A program made the position numbers and the translations under genes. This document shows, one piece after another, positions 39,154 through 47,282 of a stretch of 64,000 nucleotides of DNA. Below the pieces are notes generated by a model. The model made no database searches. It saw only the letters and a list, made by a program, of their open reading frames with translations, and was not told the origin of the DNA. Origin of the DNA: Quadrisphaera sp. RL12-1S (GTDB lineage: Bacteria; Actinomycetota; Actinomycetes; Actinomycetales; Quadrisphaeraceae); NCBI RefSeq assembly GCF_014270065.1, contig NZ_JACNME010000005.1, positions 296,739 to 360,738 on the forward strand. The letters run 5' to 3'. Each line of letters opens with the position of its first letter. Positions within the stretch are counted from its first letter, which is position 1.

Positions 39154-39302
39154 GCGGCGTGAGCACCGGTGACGGGGAAGTGCGGCTGGTCAGCGAGGGC
39201 TTCGTCGACGGCGTGGAGCTGTTCACCTGGTACGACGGCGAGGGCCGCGTCATCGCCGAGCACGCCCCGCTCGACCCGACGCTGAAGAGCTGCGGCTGCT
39301 GA
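39150..39302 (+). CDS. 50-residue protein ending in SCGC
   Basis: Very short reading frame starting at the ATG that overlaps the stop of the previous gene (ATGA, 39150-39153). The product is acidic, VRLVSEGFVDGVELFTWYDG in the middle, and finishes LDPTLKSCGC. The coupling, the protein-like composition and the strong third-position G/C make it likely to be translated. A CxC end could bind metal, react with redox partners or be an export or modification signal; none of this is shown. Its last 60 bases are duplicated 220 bp downstream. Confidence 0.6.
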   Translation: MSGVSTGDGEVRLVSEGFVDGVELFTWYDGEGRVIAEHAPLDPTLKSCGC

Positions 39303-39351
39303 CCGGTCGACCCCGCGCCTCCGCACACGGGGGCCGGGTCGTGCTCCGGCT

Positions 39352-39418
39352 GCTTCCAGAGTTGGCCCTTACTCCTCGTGACTCACGATCTCCGAAAGCA
39401 AGGGCCAACTCTGGAAGC
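39352..39418. repeat. Hairpin 1: 19-bp perfect inverted repeat with inner dyad
   Basis: GCTTCCAGAGTTGGCCCTT (39352-39370) is exactly complementary to 39400-39418. The 29-base loop contains a second dyad, TCGTG-ACT-CACGA (39376-39388), giving a two-level structure. It lies after the SCGC gene, so it can act as a terminator, but the inner dyad suggests a small element. Confidence 0.85.
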
Positions 39419-39452
39419 GCCCAGAACGATCTCGAGGGGACCTCGCGCTCGT

Positions 39453-39522
39453 CGTCGGCGAGGGCCGGGTCATCGCCGAGCACGCCCTGCTGGACCCGAC
39501 GCTGAAGAGCTGCGGCTGCTGA
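39453..39522 (+). pseudogene. Duplicated 3' fragment of the SCGC gene
   Basis: Encodes EGRVIAEHALLDPTLKSCGC and a stop, differing from the parent by Pro-to-Leu in one place. Upstream in this frame is the copied SDR-end sequence with no start codon before the TGA at 39379, so it is not expressed on its own. Confidence 0.8.
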
Positions 39523-39582
39523 GACCGGCTCCTTGTCGACGGTGCCGGAGTCTCGTCCGCTCGGGCGGCCCGTCCGTCCGCC

Positions 39583-39677
39583 GATCCGCCCCTTGAGACG
39601 ATTTCCCGCCCCATCGGACACGGTGATGGGGCGGGAAATCGCCTCAAGGGGCAGGACCTCGATCGAAGGGGCGGATC
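39583..39677. repeat. Hairpin 2: 28-bp near-perfect stem plus an alternative outer pairing
   Basis: 39588-39615 pairs with 39625-39652 over 28 positions with one A-C mismatch (A39598) and a 9-base loop. The outer 12-mer GATCCGCCCCTT (39583-39594) can instead pair perfectly with AAGGGGCGGATC (39666-39677), competing for the base of the first stem. It lies between the duplicated fragment and the 3' end of the SDR gene, where it could terminate from both sides. Confidence 0.85.
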
Positions 39678-39708
39678 GCCTCCTCCCGGTGTCCGGAAGT
39701 GCCCCGGA

Positions 39709-40398
39709 TCAGAAGGCGCTCGAGGGGACCTCGCGCTCGTCGTCGACGAGGGCCTGCACCAGGCGCGCGGCGACGTCGTCGGGGTCCTTCCCGCGCGGCA
39801 GCCTGGGCGCGGTGCCGGTCAGCGGCCGGTCGGCGAGGCCGGTCTCGGTGTGGGGCGGGCGGGCGTCCACCACGCGGACGCCGTCGCGGCGCAGCTCCTT
39901 GGCCGCCGCGCCGACGTAGCTGGACAGCGCCGCCTTCGCGGCGCCGTACGCGGCCATGCCCGCGACCGGGCCCTCGGCGAGCACGGCGGTCACCACGAGC
40001 GCGGTGCCCCTGGTCTCGCGCAGCGCCGGCAGGGCCGCGCGCAGCAGGCGGACGGGGGCCAGGTAGTCGACCAGGAGCAGCTCGTCGAGGGCGTCGTCGT
40101 CCTCGGAGCCCACCGCGGAGAAGCCGGACGCCCCCGCCAGGTGGACCACGGCGTCGAGCCCGCCCAGGTGCGCCACCGCCGCGTCGACGACGGCGGCAGG
40201 CTGGTCGGGCAGGGTGAGGTCGGCCGCCGCGGTGAGCGGCCGCTCCCCGGGCAGCGAGCCGGCCAGCTCCTCCAGGCGGCCCTCGTCACGGCCGGTGAGC
40301 GCGAGCCGCGCCCCCGCCGCCGCGAGGCGGGCTGCCGTCGGGCGGCCCAGACCCCCGGTCGCACCCGTCACCAGCACCCGAGCTCCCTGCAGGTCCAC
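39709..40398 (-). CDS. Short-chain dehydrogenase/reductase
   Basis: 229-residue classical SDR starting at GTG 40398: VLVTGATGGLGRPTAARLAA (cofactor loop), LTGRDEGRLEELAG, VVHLAGASGFSAV in the NNAG position, ALVVTAVLAEGPVAGMAAYG-AAKAALSSYV with Tyr-x3-Lys (Y-G-A-A-K). The catalytic Ser position appears as Thr (VVTAV), a variation that may lower activity. Downstream of glnE by 49 bases on the same strand, so possibly in the same transcript, without a clear link to nitrogen metabolism. Its 3' end was the source of the duplicated piece at 39422-39464. Confidence 0.85.
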   Translation of the reverse strand: MDLQGARVLVTGATGGLGRPTAARLAAAGARLALTGRDEGRLEELAGSLPGERPLTAAADLTLPDQPAAVVDAAVAHLGGLDAVVHLAGASGFSAVGSEDDDALDELLLVDYLAPVRLLRAALPALRETRGTALVVTAVLAEGPVAGMAAYGAAKAALSSYVGAAAKELRRDGVRVVDARPPHTETGLADRPLTGTAPRLPRGKDPDDVAARLVQALVDDEREVPSSAF

Positions 40399-40447
40399 CG
40401 ACGCAGCCTCTCCCGACCACCGCGCCGCCGCACGTCCGGGGCGCGCC

Positions 40448-43400
40448 TCAGCCGTAGAAGACGCGCTCCACCACGGCGCGGGCGCGGCGCGACGAGCGGC
40501 GCAGGTCGTCCTCGACCCTCGTGGCCGACCCGGCCGGGTACCCGAGCAGCCGGGCCGCGGCGTCGAGGTCGCGCGCCTCCCGCGGCAGCACGTCCGTGGG
40601 ACGCCCGCTGTGCAGCACGAGGGCGTCGCGCAGCCGCGAGGCGAACTCCCACGCCTCCACGAGCACCTCGACGTCGTGCTCGGCCACCAGCCCCGCCTCC
40701 GCGGCGGCGCGCAGCGCGCCGGTGGTGGAGGGGGTGCGCAGCGCCGGGAGGTCACCGCTGTGGCGCAGCTGCAGCAGCTGGGCGGTCCACTCGACGTCCG
40801 CCAGCCCACCGGGGCCCAGCTTGAGGTGGCGGCGCGGGTCGATGCCGCGCGGCAGCCGCTCGCCCTCCACGCGCGCCTTCACGCGGCGCACCTCGCGCAG
40901 CACCGCCTCGTCGGCGCCGCCGTCGGGGTGGCGCAGCGGGTCCACGAGCGAGCAGAACGCGCGTCCCACCGCCAGGTCGCCGGCGGTCGGGACGGCGCGC
41001 AGCAGCGCCTGCGCCTCCCAGGGCTCCGACCAGCGGCGGTAGTACTCCCGGCAGGAGCCGAGCGAGCGGGCCAGCGGCCCGTTGCGGCCCTCCGGGCGCA
41101 GCCGGGCGTCCACCTCCAGCGCCGGCTCCGGCCCGGGGGCGGTGAGGATCCTCGTCATCTCCGCGGCCAGCAGCAGGGCCTGGTCCTGCGCGTCCGCGCC
41201 GCGCACGCCGGGCAGCGGGTCGTGGACGAAGACGACGTCGGCGTCGGAGCCGTACCCCATCTCCGCCCCGCCCAGGCGTCCCATCCCGACCACGGCGAAG
41301 CGCGTCAGACGCTCCCCGCCGCCCGCGGCCAGCACCGCCGGAGAGCGCCAGGCCACGTCCAGCGCCGCGTCGAGCACCGCCCCGGTGGCCGTGCTCAGCG
41401 CCTCGCGCACCGCGGGCCCGTCCACCAGGCCCAGCACGTCGGCCAGCGCCGTGCGCAGCACCTCCCGGCCGCGCAGGCGCCGCACCACGCCCGCGGCGTC
41501 GGCGAGGTCCTCGTGGCGGCCGCTGGCCCGCGTCACCTCCGCGCGCAGCGCCGCGCGCGACCGCGGGGCCAGCTCGGCGTCGTCCCCCAGCCAGCGCACG
41601 GCCTCGCCGTCGCGCTCGAGGCCGTCGGCGACCAGCCGCGACGACGACGTCGCCACCGCCACGCGCTGGGCGGCGGCGCCCTCGTCGCGCAGCATCTTGA
41701 GGTACCAGTGCGAGCCGCCGAGCTTCTCGCTGATCCGCCGGAAGCTCAGCAGCCCCTCGTCGGGCCCCGCGCCGTCGGCGAACCACCCGAGCATCACCGG
41801 CAGCAGCTGGCGCTGGATGGCCGCGCGCCGGCTCACCCCCGAGCTCAGCGCCGCGATGTGCCGCAGCGCGCCCGCCGGGTCGCGGTAGCCCAGCGCGCCG
41901 AGCCGCGCCTGCGCTGCCGCGGGCGACAGGCGCACCTCGTCGGGCTTGAGCGCGGCGACGGCGGCCAGCAGCGGCCGGTAGAACAGGGCTTCGTGGAGGC
42001 GGCGCACGCGGCGGCGCACCACGGCCAGCTCGCGCTGGAGGCCCTCGACACCGCCGGGCACACCCGCGGCGCGGCCGAGGCGGCGCAGGTCGGCCTCGCT
42101 GGTGGGCAGCAGGTGCGTGCGCTGCACGGCCTTGAGCTGCAGCCGGTGCTCGAGCACCCGCAGGAAGCGGTAGTCGTGGTCGAGCTCGGCGGCATCGTGA
42201 CGCCCGACGTAGCCGTACGCGGCCAGGCGCTGCAGCGCGTCGAGGGTGTTCGCGGTGCGCAGCGCCGGGTCGGTGCGGCCGTGCACCAGCTGCAGCAGCT
42301 GCACGCTGAACTCGACGTCGCGCAGCCCGCCGCGGCCCAGCTTCAGCTGCCGCTCGCGCTCCTTGGGCGGGACGTGGTCCTCCACCCGGCGGCGCATCGC
42401 CTGGGCCCCGGGCACGAGGTCGGGGCGGTCCGCGGCGCGCCAGACGAGGTCGGCGGTGGCGGCGGCGTACGCGGCGCCCAGGTCGGGGTCGCCCGCGGCC
42501 GGGCGGGCCTTGAGCAGCGCCTGGAACTCCCACGTCTTCGCCCACCGCCGGTAGTACTGCAGGTGGCTCTCCAGGGTGCGCACCAGCGGCCCGTCGCGGC
42601 CCTCCGGGCGCAGGTTGGCGTCCACCGGCCACAGCACGCCCTCGGCGGTGGTGGCCGAGCACGCCAGCGCCAGCTCGCTGGCCAGCTTCGCGCCGACGGC
42701 GATCGCGGTCTCCTCGTCGGCCACCCCGGCGCCGCCGTCCGAGCCCGGGGCCACCACGTAGACCACGTCGACGTCGCTGACGTAGTTCAGCTCCCGCGCA
42801 CCGCACTTGCCCATCGCGATGACGGCCAGGCGGCAGGCCGCCGACCCCTCCACCGCCGCGCGGGCCAGCGCCAGCGCGGTCTCCAGCGCAGCGTCGGCCA
42901 GGTCGGACAGGGACCGCGTGACGGCGTCCACGGCGGCCAGCGGGTCGGCGCTGGCCAGGTCCGCCCCGGCGACGGCGAGCAGGCGCTCGCGGTAGGCCAC
43001 GCGCAGCGCGTCGCGCCCGGCGTCCCCGGTCAGCGACGCCACCGGGGCCGGGTCGGCCGGGTCCGCGCCCACGGCCCGCAGGAGCAGCGCGCGCACCGCG
43101 GCGCGGTCCCCGCCGCGCTCGGCGTCGTCGTCGTCGCCGAAGCCGTCCACGCCCTCGTCCACCGGCGGGCGCAGCGGGTCCTCGGTGACCGCGCGCCACT
43201 GCTCGGGGTGGCGGACCAGCTGCTCGCCGAGCGCCACCGAGCCGCCCAGCACCGCCAGCAGCCGGTCGCGCACCGGCGAGGGCTCGGCGAGCACGTCGAG
43301 CAGGGCCGCCTCGTCGGTGCGCTCCAGCAGCCGCACCAGCGCCAGCAGGCCGCGGTCGGGGTCGGCGGTGGCCCCCAGCGCCGCGACCACCCCGTCCAGC

Positions 43401-43558
43401 CCGCCCGTGCGCCGCGCGAGCGGCTCCAGGGAGCGGTCGGACAGCAGCTTCACCGCGCTGCGACCGCCCGTGAAGCCCTGGCGGAGCAGCTGGGCCGCGG
43501 CGCTGTCGAGGCGCGCCCCGACCTCGGGGCCGGCGGCGCTGCCGGGGGTCGGGCTCAC
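40448..43558 (-). CDS. glnE: Bifunctional glutamine-synthetase adenylyltransferase/deadenylase
   Basis: 1036-residue enzyme that adds and removes AMP on glutamine synthetase. Two nucleotidyltransferase modules are visible. The N-terminal deadenylase has AVIAMGKCGARELNYVSDVD and VLWPVDANLRPEGRDGPLVR; the C-terminal adenylylase has FAVVGMGRLGGAEMGYGSDA and LEVDARLRPEGRNGPLARSL. Each is followed by a GlnD-PII-type helical domain (LGRGGLRDVEFSVQLLQLVH and LGPGGLADVEWTAQLLQLRH). The catalytic G-S-D-x-D / V-S-D-V-D pairs are intact. GTG 43558 overlaps the stop of the amidotransferase gene (GTGA). The order glnA2 - amidotransferase - glnE keeps the target and its modifier in one transcript, as in mycobacteria, where glnE is near glnA2. 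Confidence 0.96.
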   Translation of the reverse strand: MSPTPGSAAGPEVGARLDSAAAQLLRQGFTGGRSAVKLLSDRSLEPLARRTGGLDGVVAALGATADPDRGLLALVRLLERTDEAALLDVLAEPSPVRDRLLAVLGGSVALGEQLVRHPEQWRAVTEDPLRPPVDEGVDGFGDDDDAERGGDRAAVRALLLRAVGADPADPAPVASLTGDAGRDALRVAYRERLLAVAGADLASADPLAAVDAVTRSLSDLADAALETALALARAAVEGSAACRLAVIAMGKCGARELNYVSDVDVVYVVAPGSDGGAGVADEETAIAVGAKLASELALACSATTAEGVLWPVDANLRPEGRDGPLVRTLESHLQYYRRWAKTWEFQALLKARPAAGDPDLGAAYAAATADLVWRAADRPDLVPGAQAMRRRVEDHVPPKERERQLKLGRGGLRDVEFSVQLLQLVHGRTDPALRTANTLDALQRLAAYGYVGRHDAAELDHDYRFLRVLEHRLQLKAVQRTHLLPTSEADLRRLGRAAGVPGGVEGLQRELAVVRRRVRRLHEALFYRPLLAAVAALKPDEVRLSPAAAQARLGALGYRDPAGALRHIAALSSGVSRRAAIQRQLLPVMLGWFADGAGPDEGLLSFRRISEKLGGSHWYLKMLRDEGAAAQRVAVATSSSRLVADGLERDGEAVRWLGDDAELAPRSRAALRAEVTRASGRHEDLADAAGVVRRLRGREVLRTALADVLGLVDGPAVREALSTATGAVLDAALDVAWRSPAVLAAGGGERLTRFAVVGMGRLGGAEMGYGSDADVVFVHDPLPGVRGADAQDQALLLAAEMTRILTAPGPEPALEVDARLRPEGRNGPLARSLGSCREYYRRWSEPWEAQALLRAVPTAGDLAVGRAFCSLVDPLRHPDGGADEAVLREVRRVKARVEGERLPRGIDPRRHLKLGPGGLADVEWTAQLLQLRHSGDLPALRTPSTTGALRAAAEAGLVAEHDVEVLVEAWEFASRLRDALVLHSGRPTDVLPREARDLDAAARLLGYPAGSATRVEDDLRRSSRRARAVVERVFYG

Positions 43559-44316
43559 CGCGGTCGCGCCGCCGCCGCGAGCAGCGCTCGGGCGTGCACC
43601 GCCGCCAGCTGCGCCAGGTGCTCCTCGGCCGCGGCCACGGCCGCCATCTCCGCCGCCACGCTGGTGCCGCGCTCGGCCAGGAGGCCGGGGTGGTGGTCCT
43701 CGAGCCAGCTCGCCAGGTCCGTCGGCTCCACCTCCGGGTGGTACTGCACGCCCCAGGCCCGCTCCCCCACCCGCAGCGCCTGCACGGGGTAGAGGTCGCT
43801 GGAGGCGAGCAGCTCCGCGTCGGGGGGCAGCTGCGTCACCGCGTCGCCGTGGGCCTGGGCGACGGGCCACCGGTCCCCCAGCGACCCCGCCACCGCGCCC
43901 AGCAGCGGGTCCGCCCGTCCGGCGTCGTTGACGCGCACCTCGACCAGGCCGACCTCGGGCCCGGCGGCCCCCCGCTCCACGAGGCCGCCGGTGGCCAGAG
44001 CCAGCAGCTGCGCCCCCAGGCACAGCCCCAGGGCGGCCGTGCCGTCGGTGGCCGCGCGGGCCAGCAGGGCGCGGGTCGCCGGCAGCCACGGCGCGGCGTC
44101 GTCCTCCCACGCGGCCACCGACCCGCCGAGGACGACGAGCAGGTCGACCCCGTCGAGGGCGTCCGGCCCCTGCGGCAGCGCGTCACCGGCCCACGGCCGG
44201 CGCACGTCCAGGCGGGCGCCGCTGACCGGGTCGGCCAGCTGCTGGCCGAGCCGGCCCAGCGAGCAGCCGGCCTCGTGCTCGACCACCAGGGCGGTGGGGC
44301 GGGTGGGCCCTGTCAC
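43555..44316 (-). CDS. Class I glutamine amidotransferase-like protein
   Basis: 253-residue triad (GATase1) domain protein. LLVVLGGSVAAWEDDAAPWL precedes the nucleophile elbow ALGLCLGAQLLALATGG (Cys), and the His-Glu pair is in WGVQYHPEVEPTDLASWL. This is the stand-alone GMP-synthase-like amidotransferase group found in many actinobacteria. Four-base overlaps with glnA2 upstream and glnE downstream tie it tightly to glutamine metabolism; it could be a glutamine hydrolase or act on gamma-glutamyl compounds, as PuuD-type enzymes do. GTG 44316 is preferred over a frame extension into glnA2. Confidence 0.9.
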   Translation of the reverse strand: MTGPTRPTALVVEHEAGCSLGRLGQQLADPVSGARLDVRRPWAGDALPQGPDALDGVDLLVVLGGSVAAWEDDAAPWLPATRALLARAATDGTAALGLCLGAQLLALATGGLVERGAAGPEVGLVEVRVNDAGRADPLLGAVAGSLGDRWPVAQAHGDAVTQLPPDAELLASSDLYPVQALRVGERAWGVQYHPEVEPTDLASWLEDHHPGLLAERGTSVAAEMAAVAAAEEHLAQLAAVHARALLAAAARPR

Positions 44317-45659
44317 AGGACCGGGAGGTGGCGCCGCAGCTCGTACGGCGTGACCTGGGCCCGGTACTGGTTCCACTCCTCGCGCTTGTCGCGCAGCAGG
44401 TAGTCGACCACGTGCTCGCCGAGGGTCTCCGCCACGAGGTCGGAGGCCTCCAGCGCGGTCAGCGCCCGGTCCAGGCTCGCCGGCAGCGGGGTGATCCCCA
44501 TGACCTTGCGCTCAGCCGTGGTCATGCGAGTGACGTCCTCGTCGGTGGGCTCGGGCAGCTCGTAGCCCTCCTCCACGCCCTTGAGGCCCGCTGCCAGCAG
44601 CAGCGCGAACGACAGGTACGGGTTGGCGGCGGAGTCCAGCGCGCGGTACTCCACGCGGGCCGCGCCGGCCTTGCGCGGCTTGTACATGGGCACCCGGACC
44701 AGCGCGGAGCGGTTGTTGTGGCCCCAGCAGACGTAGGACGGCGCCTCGTCACCGCCCCACAGCCGCTTGTAGGAGTTCACGTACTGGTTGGTCACCGCGG
44801 TGATCTCGTGCGCGTGGTGCAGCAGGCCCGCGATGAACGAGCGGCCCGTCTTGGACAGGCCGTACTGGCCGCCCGGGTCGTGGAAGGCGTTGCGGTCGCC
44901 CTCGAACAGCGACATGTGGGTGTGCATGCCGGAGCCGGGCTGGCCCGCCATCGGCTTGGGCATGAAGGTCGCGTAGACGCCCTGCTGGATCGCGACCTCC
45001 TTGATCACCGTGCGGAACGTCATGATGTTGTCCGCGGTGGAGAGGGCGTCGGCGTAGCGCAGGTCGATCTCGTTCTGGCCCGGCCCGGCCTCGTGGTGGC
45101 TGAACTCCACCGAGATGCCCATCGCCTCGAGCATCGAGATGGCCTGGCGGCGGAAGTCCTGGCCCTCGCCGCGCGCCACGTGGTCGAAGAAGCCGCCGGA
45201 GTCGATCGGCACCGGAACCCCGGTCTTCCGGGCGTCGTCGGCGAGCAGGTAGAACTCCACCTCGGGGTGGGTGTAGAAGGTGAAGCCGGCGTCGGCGGCC
45301 TTCGCCAGCACGCGCTTGAGCACCTGCCGGGAGTCCGAGGCGGCGGGCGTCCCCTCGGGGGTGAGGATGTCGCAGAACATCCGCGCCGTGCCCTGGCCCG
45401 AGGCGGCGTCGGTGCGCCACGGCAGCACCTGGTAGGTCGCCGGGTCGGGCCGCATGAGCATGTCCGCCTCGGACACGCGGGTCAGGCCCTCGATGGCGCT
45501 GCCGTCGAAGCCGATGCCCTCGGAGAACGCGCTCTCCAGCTCCGCGGGGGCCACGGCCACCGACTTCAGCGACCCGTTGACGTCGGTGAACCACAGCCGG
45601 ATGAACCGGATGTCGCGCTCCTCCACCGAACGGAGCACGAACTCCTGCTGCCTGTCCAT
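44313..45659 (-). CDS. glnA2: Glutamine synthetase, GlnA2-like
   Basis: 448-residue type I glutamine synthetase. The beta-grasp start is IRFIRLWFTDVNGSLKSVAV, and the catalytic domain has GFDGSAIEGLTRVSEADMLM, EVEFYLL, SVEFSHHEAGPGQNEIDLRY, MPKPMAGQPGSGMHTHMSLF and NSYKRLWGGDEAPSYVCWGH with the Glu, His and Arg ligands. The adenylylation loop region (near residue 375) reads EEGYELPEPTDEDVTRMT rather than the NLYDLPP of GlnA1, as in GlnA2 paralogues. Size and the glnE neighbour support glnA2. Divergent from the MFS gene with 55 bp between. Confidence 0.93.
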   Translation of the reverse strand: MDRQQEFVLRSVEERDIRFIRLWFTDVNGSLKSVAVAPAELESAFSEGIGFDGSAIEGLTRVSEADMLMRPDPATYQVLPWRTDAASGQGTARMFCDILTPEGTPAASDSRQVLKRVLAKAADAGFTFYTHPEVEFYLLADDARKTGVPVPIDSGGFFDHVARGEGQDFRRQAISMLEAMGISVEFSHHEAGPGQNEIDLRYADALSTADNIMTFRTVIKEVAIQQGVYATFMPKPMAGQPGSGMHTHMSLFEGDRNAFHDPGGQYGLSKTGRSFIAGLLHHAHEITAVTNQYVNSYKRLWGGDEAPSYVCWGHNNRSALVRVPMYKPRKAGAARVEYRALDSAANPYLSFALLLAAGLKGVEEGYELPEPTDEDVTRMTTAERKVMGITPLPASLDRALTALEASDLVAETLGEHVVDYLLRDKREEWNQYRAQVTPYELRRHLPVL

Positions 45660-45714
45660 GGGGGCATCATGCCGAACGCGCGCGAGCGCCGGACCGGCCG
45701 CAGGATGGTCAGTC

Positions 45715-47244
45715 GTGACCACCACCCGTCCCGCGCGCCCGGACAGCGGCGCCGAGGTCGACCCGCGGCGCTGGCAGGTGCTGTGGGTCTGCCTCGTCAC
45801 GGGCTTCATGACCCTGCTCGACGTCAGCATCGTCAACGTCGCCCTGCCGTCGATCTCCTCCGGCCTGGGCGCCTCCGGCAGCCAGCTGCAGTGGGTGGTC
45901 ACCGGCTACGCCGTGGTCTTCGGGCTGGCCCTGGTGCCCGCGGGCCGCCTGGGCGACTCCTACGGCCGCAAGAAGATCTTCCTCGTGGGCCTGGTGCTCT
46001 TCGCCCTCGGCTCCCTGGCGTGCGGCCTCGCTCCCAGCCCCGAGGCCCTCATCGCCGCCCGCATCGCGCAGGGCCTCGGCGCGGGCGTCCTCAACCCGCA
46101 GATCACCGCCATCATCAACTCCGAGTTCCGCGGTGCGGAGCGCGGCCGCGCCTTCGGCCGGTTCGGCGCCACCGTGGGCCTGTCGACGGCGGTCGGCCCG
46201 CTGCTGGGCGGCGTCATCATCACCCTCGTCCCGTGGCAGGAGTCCTGGCGGCTGGTCTTCCTGGTCAACATGCCGGTGGCCGCGACGGCCTTCGTGCTCG
46301 GCCTCAAGCTCATCTCCGACCGCGCCAGCGCCGAGCGCTCGCGGCTGGACTGGGTGGGCACGGTGCTGCTCGCCGTCGCCGTGGGCCTCGTGCTCGGCGC
46401 GGTGCAGGAGCGGGAGGTGCTGGGCTGGACCCTCGTGGTGGTGGCCCTCGCGGTGGCCGCCGCCAGCGGCTGGGCGTTCGTGCACTGGGAGCGCCGCTAC
46501 GCCGCCTCGGGGCACCTGCCGCTGGCGCGCCCGGGGCTGCTCAAGGCGCCCGGCTTCGGGCCCGGCGTGCTGCTGGGGTCGCTGTACTTCGGCGGGTTCA
46601 TCGCCATCTTCTTCACCGTCACGCTCTACCTGCAGGACGCGCTGCGGTACTCCGCCCTCGAGGCCGGGCTCACGCAGACGCCGTTCGCCCTGGCCTCCGC
46701 GGTGGCCGCCCCGTGGGCCGGCAAGCGGGTGGCGGCGCAGGGGCGCCAGCTGGTGGTGCGCGGGCTCGTCGCCGTCGTCGTCGGGCTGCTGGGGGTCATC
46801 GCCGTGGTCGAGCTGGCGGCGCCGGCGGTGGGCGACCAGTGGACGGGTCTGCTGCTCCTGGTGCCGTTCCTGCTGGCGGGCTTCGGCAGCGGCGTGGTGA
46901 TCGGCCCCAACGTCAACCTCTCGCTGGCGAACATCGACGGCCGTGACGCCGGCAGCGCCTCGGGGGTCTTCCAGACGTTCCAGCGCGTCGGGTCCGGCAT
47001 CGGCCTGGCCGTGGTGAGCGCGGTGTTCCTGTCCGTGAGCGCCTCCGGGGACCCGCGCGACGCCCTCGCGGCGGCGCTCGGCGTGAGCGCGCTGCTCGTC
47101 CTGGCGGCGCTGGCGGTGGCCCTCGTGGACGTGCGGCGCAGCGGTGACGGTGACGGCTCCTCGGAGCCTGCCGAGGACGACGACGGCGGCGGCGCCCGTG
47201 CCGGCGCCGACCGCGGCGGCGAGACCGGCCGCCGAGCCGCCTGA
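45715..47244 (+). CDS. MFS drug exporter, DHA2 family (14 helices)
   Basis: 509-residue major facilitator with about 14 membrane segments. Motif A is LVPAGRLGDSYGRKKIFLVG, motif C lies in GATVGLSTAVGPLLGGVIIT, and FMTLLDVSIVNVALPSI is the DHA2 first-helix signature with the D-x-S/T-I-V-N-V pattern. The C-terminal 40 residues are a Gly/Asp/Ala-rich cytosolic tail. GTG 45715 is used; an ATG in another frame lies just upstream. Proton-driven export of drugs or metabolites is the family role. No regulator is adjacent. Confidence 0.92.
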   Translation: MTTTRPARPDSGAEVDPRRWQVLWVCLVTGFMTLLDVSIVNVALPSISSGLGASGSQLQWVVTGYAVVFGLALVPAGRLGDSYGRKKIFLVGLVLFALGSLACGLAPSPEALIAARIAQGLGAGVLNPQITAIINSEFRGAERGRAFGRFGATVGLSTAVGPLLGGVIITLVPWQESWRLVFLVNMPVAATAFVLGLKLISDRASAERSRLDWVGTVLLAVAVGLVLGAVQEREVLGWTLVVVALAVAAASGWAFVHWERRYAASGHLPLARPGLLKAPGFGPGVLLGSLYFGGFIAIFFTVTLYLQDALRYSALEAGLTQTPFALASAVAAPWAGKRVAAQGRQLVVRGLVAVVVGLLGVIAVVELAAPAVGDQWTGLLLLVPFLLAGFGSGVVIGPNVNLSLANIDGRDAGSASGVFQTFQRVGSGIGLAVVSAVFLSVSASGDPRDALAAALGVSALLVLAALAVALVDVRRSGDGDGSSEPAEDDDGGGARAGADRGGETGRRAA

Positions 47245-47270
47245 GCGGTGGGGCCGTGTTCCGCCGTGGC

Positions 47271-47276
47271 TAGGCT
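47271..47276 (+). promoter_or_regulatory. -10 hexamer (TAGGCT) for nadE, leaderless
   Basis: TAGGCT ends six bases before ATG 47283 and no Shine-Dalgarno sequence is present. No clear -35 is seen. Confidence 0.5.
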
Positions 47277-47282
47277 CGCGCC

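Larger units (their letters stand above)
39233..39752. repeat. Imperfect tandem duplication with unrelated hairpin inserts
   Basis: Segment A (39233-39302, the 3' end of the SCGC gene) recurs as A' at 39453-39522 with four mismatches, a 220-bp shift. Segment B (39710-39752, the 3' end of the SDR gene read in antisense) recurs as B' at 39422-39464, a 288-bp shift. The order is A - hairpin 1 - B'/A' - hairpin 2 - B, exactly a tandem duplication of A-spacer-B. The left and right ends share the 14-mer CGACGGCGAGGGCC / CGTCGACGAGGGCC, which overlaps at the joint and could have seeded it. The spacers do not match each other. There is no intact gene between 39303 and 39708. Confidence 0.85.

Noticed and set aside
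39378..39596. Short open frame across hairpin 1 and the duplicated fragment
   Set aside because: It is in a different frame from the copied SCGC sequence and reads as Arg/Pro-rich noise.
40214..43792. About 1190-codon open frame opposite glnE
   Set aside because: Antisense shadow of glnE; the minus strand encodes a full, motif-complete GlnE.
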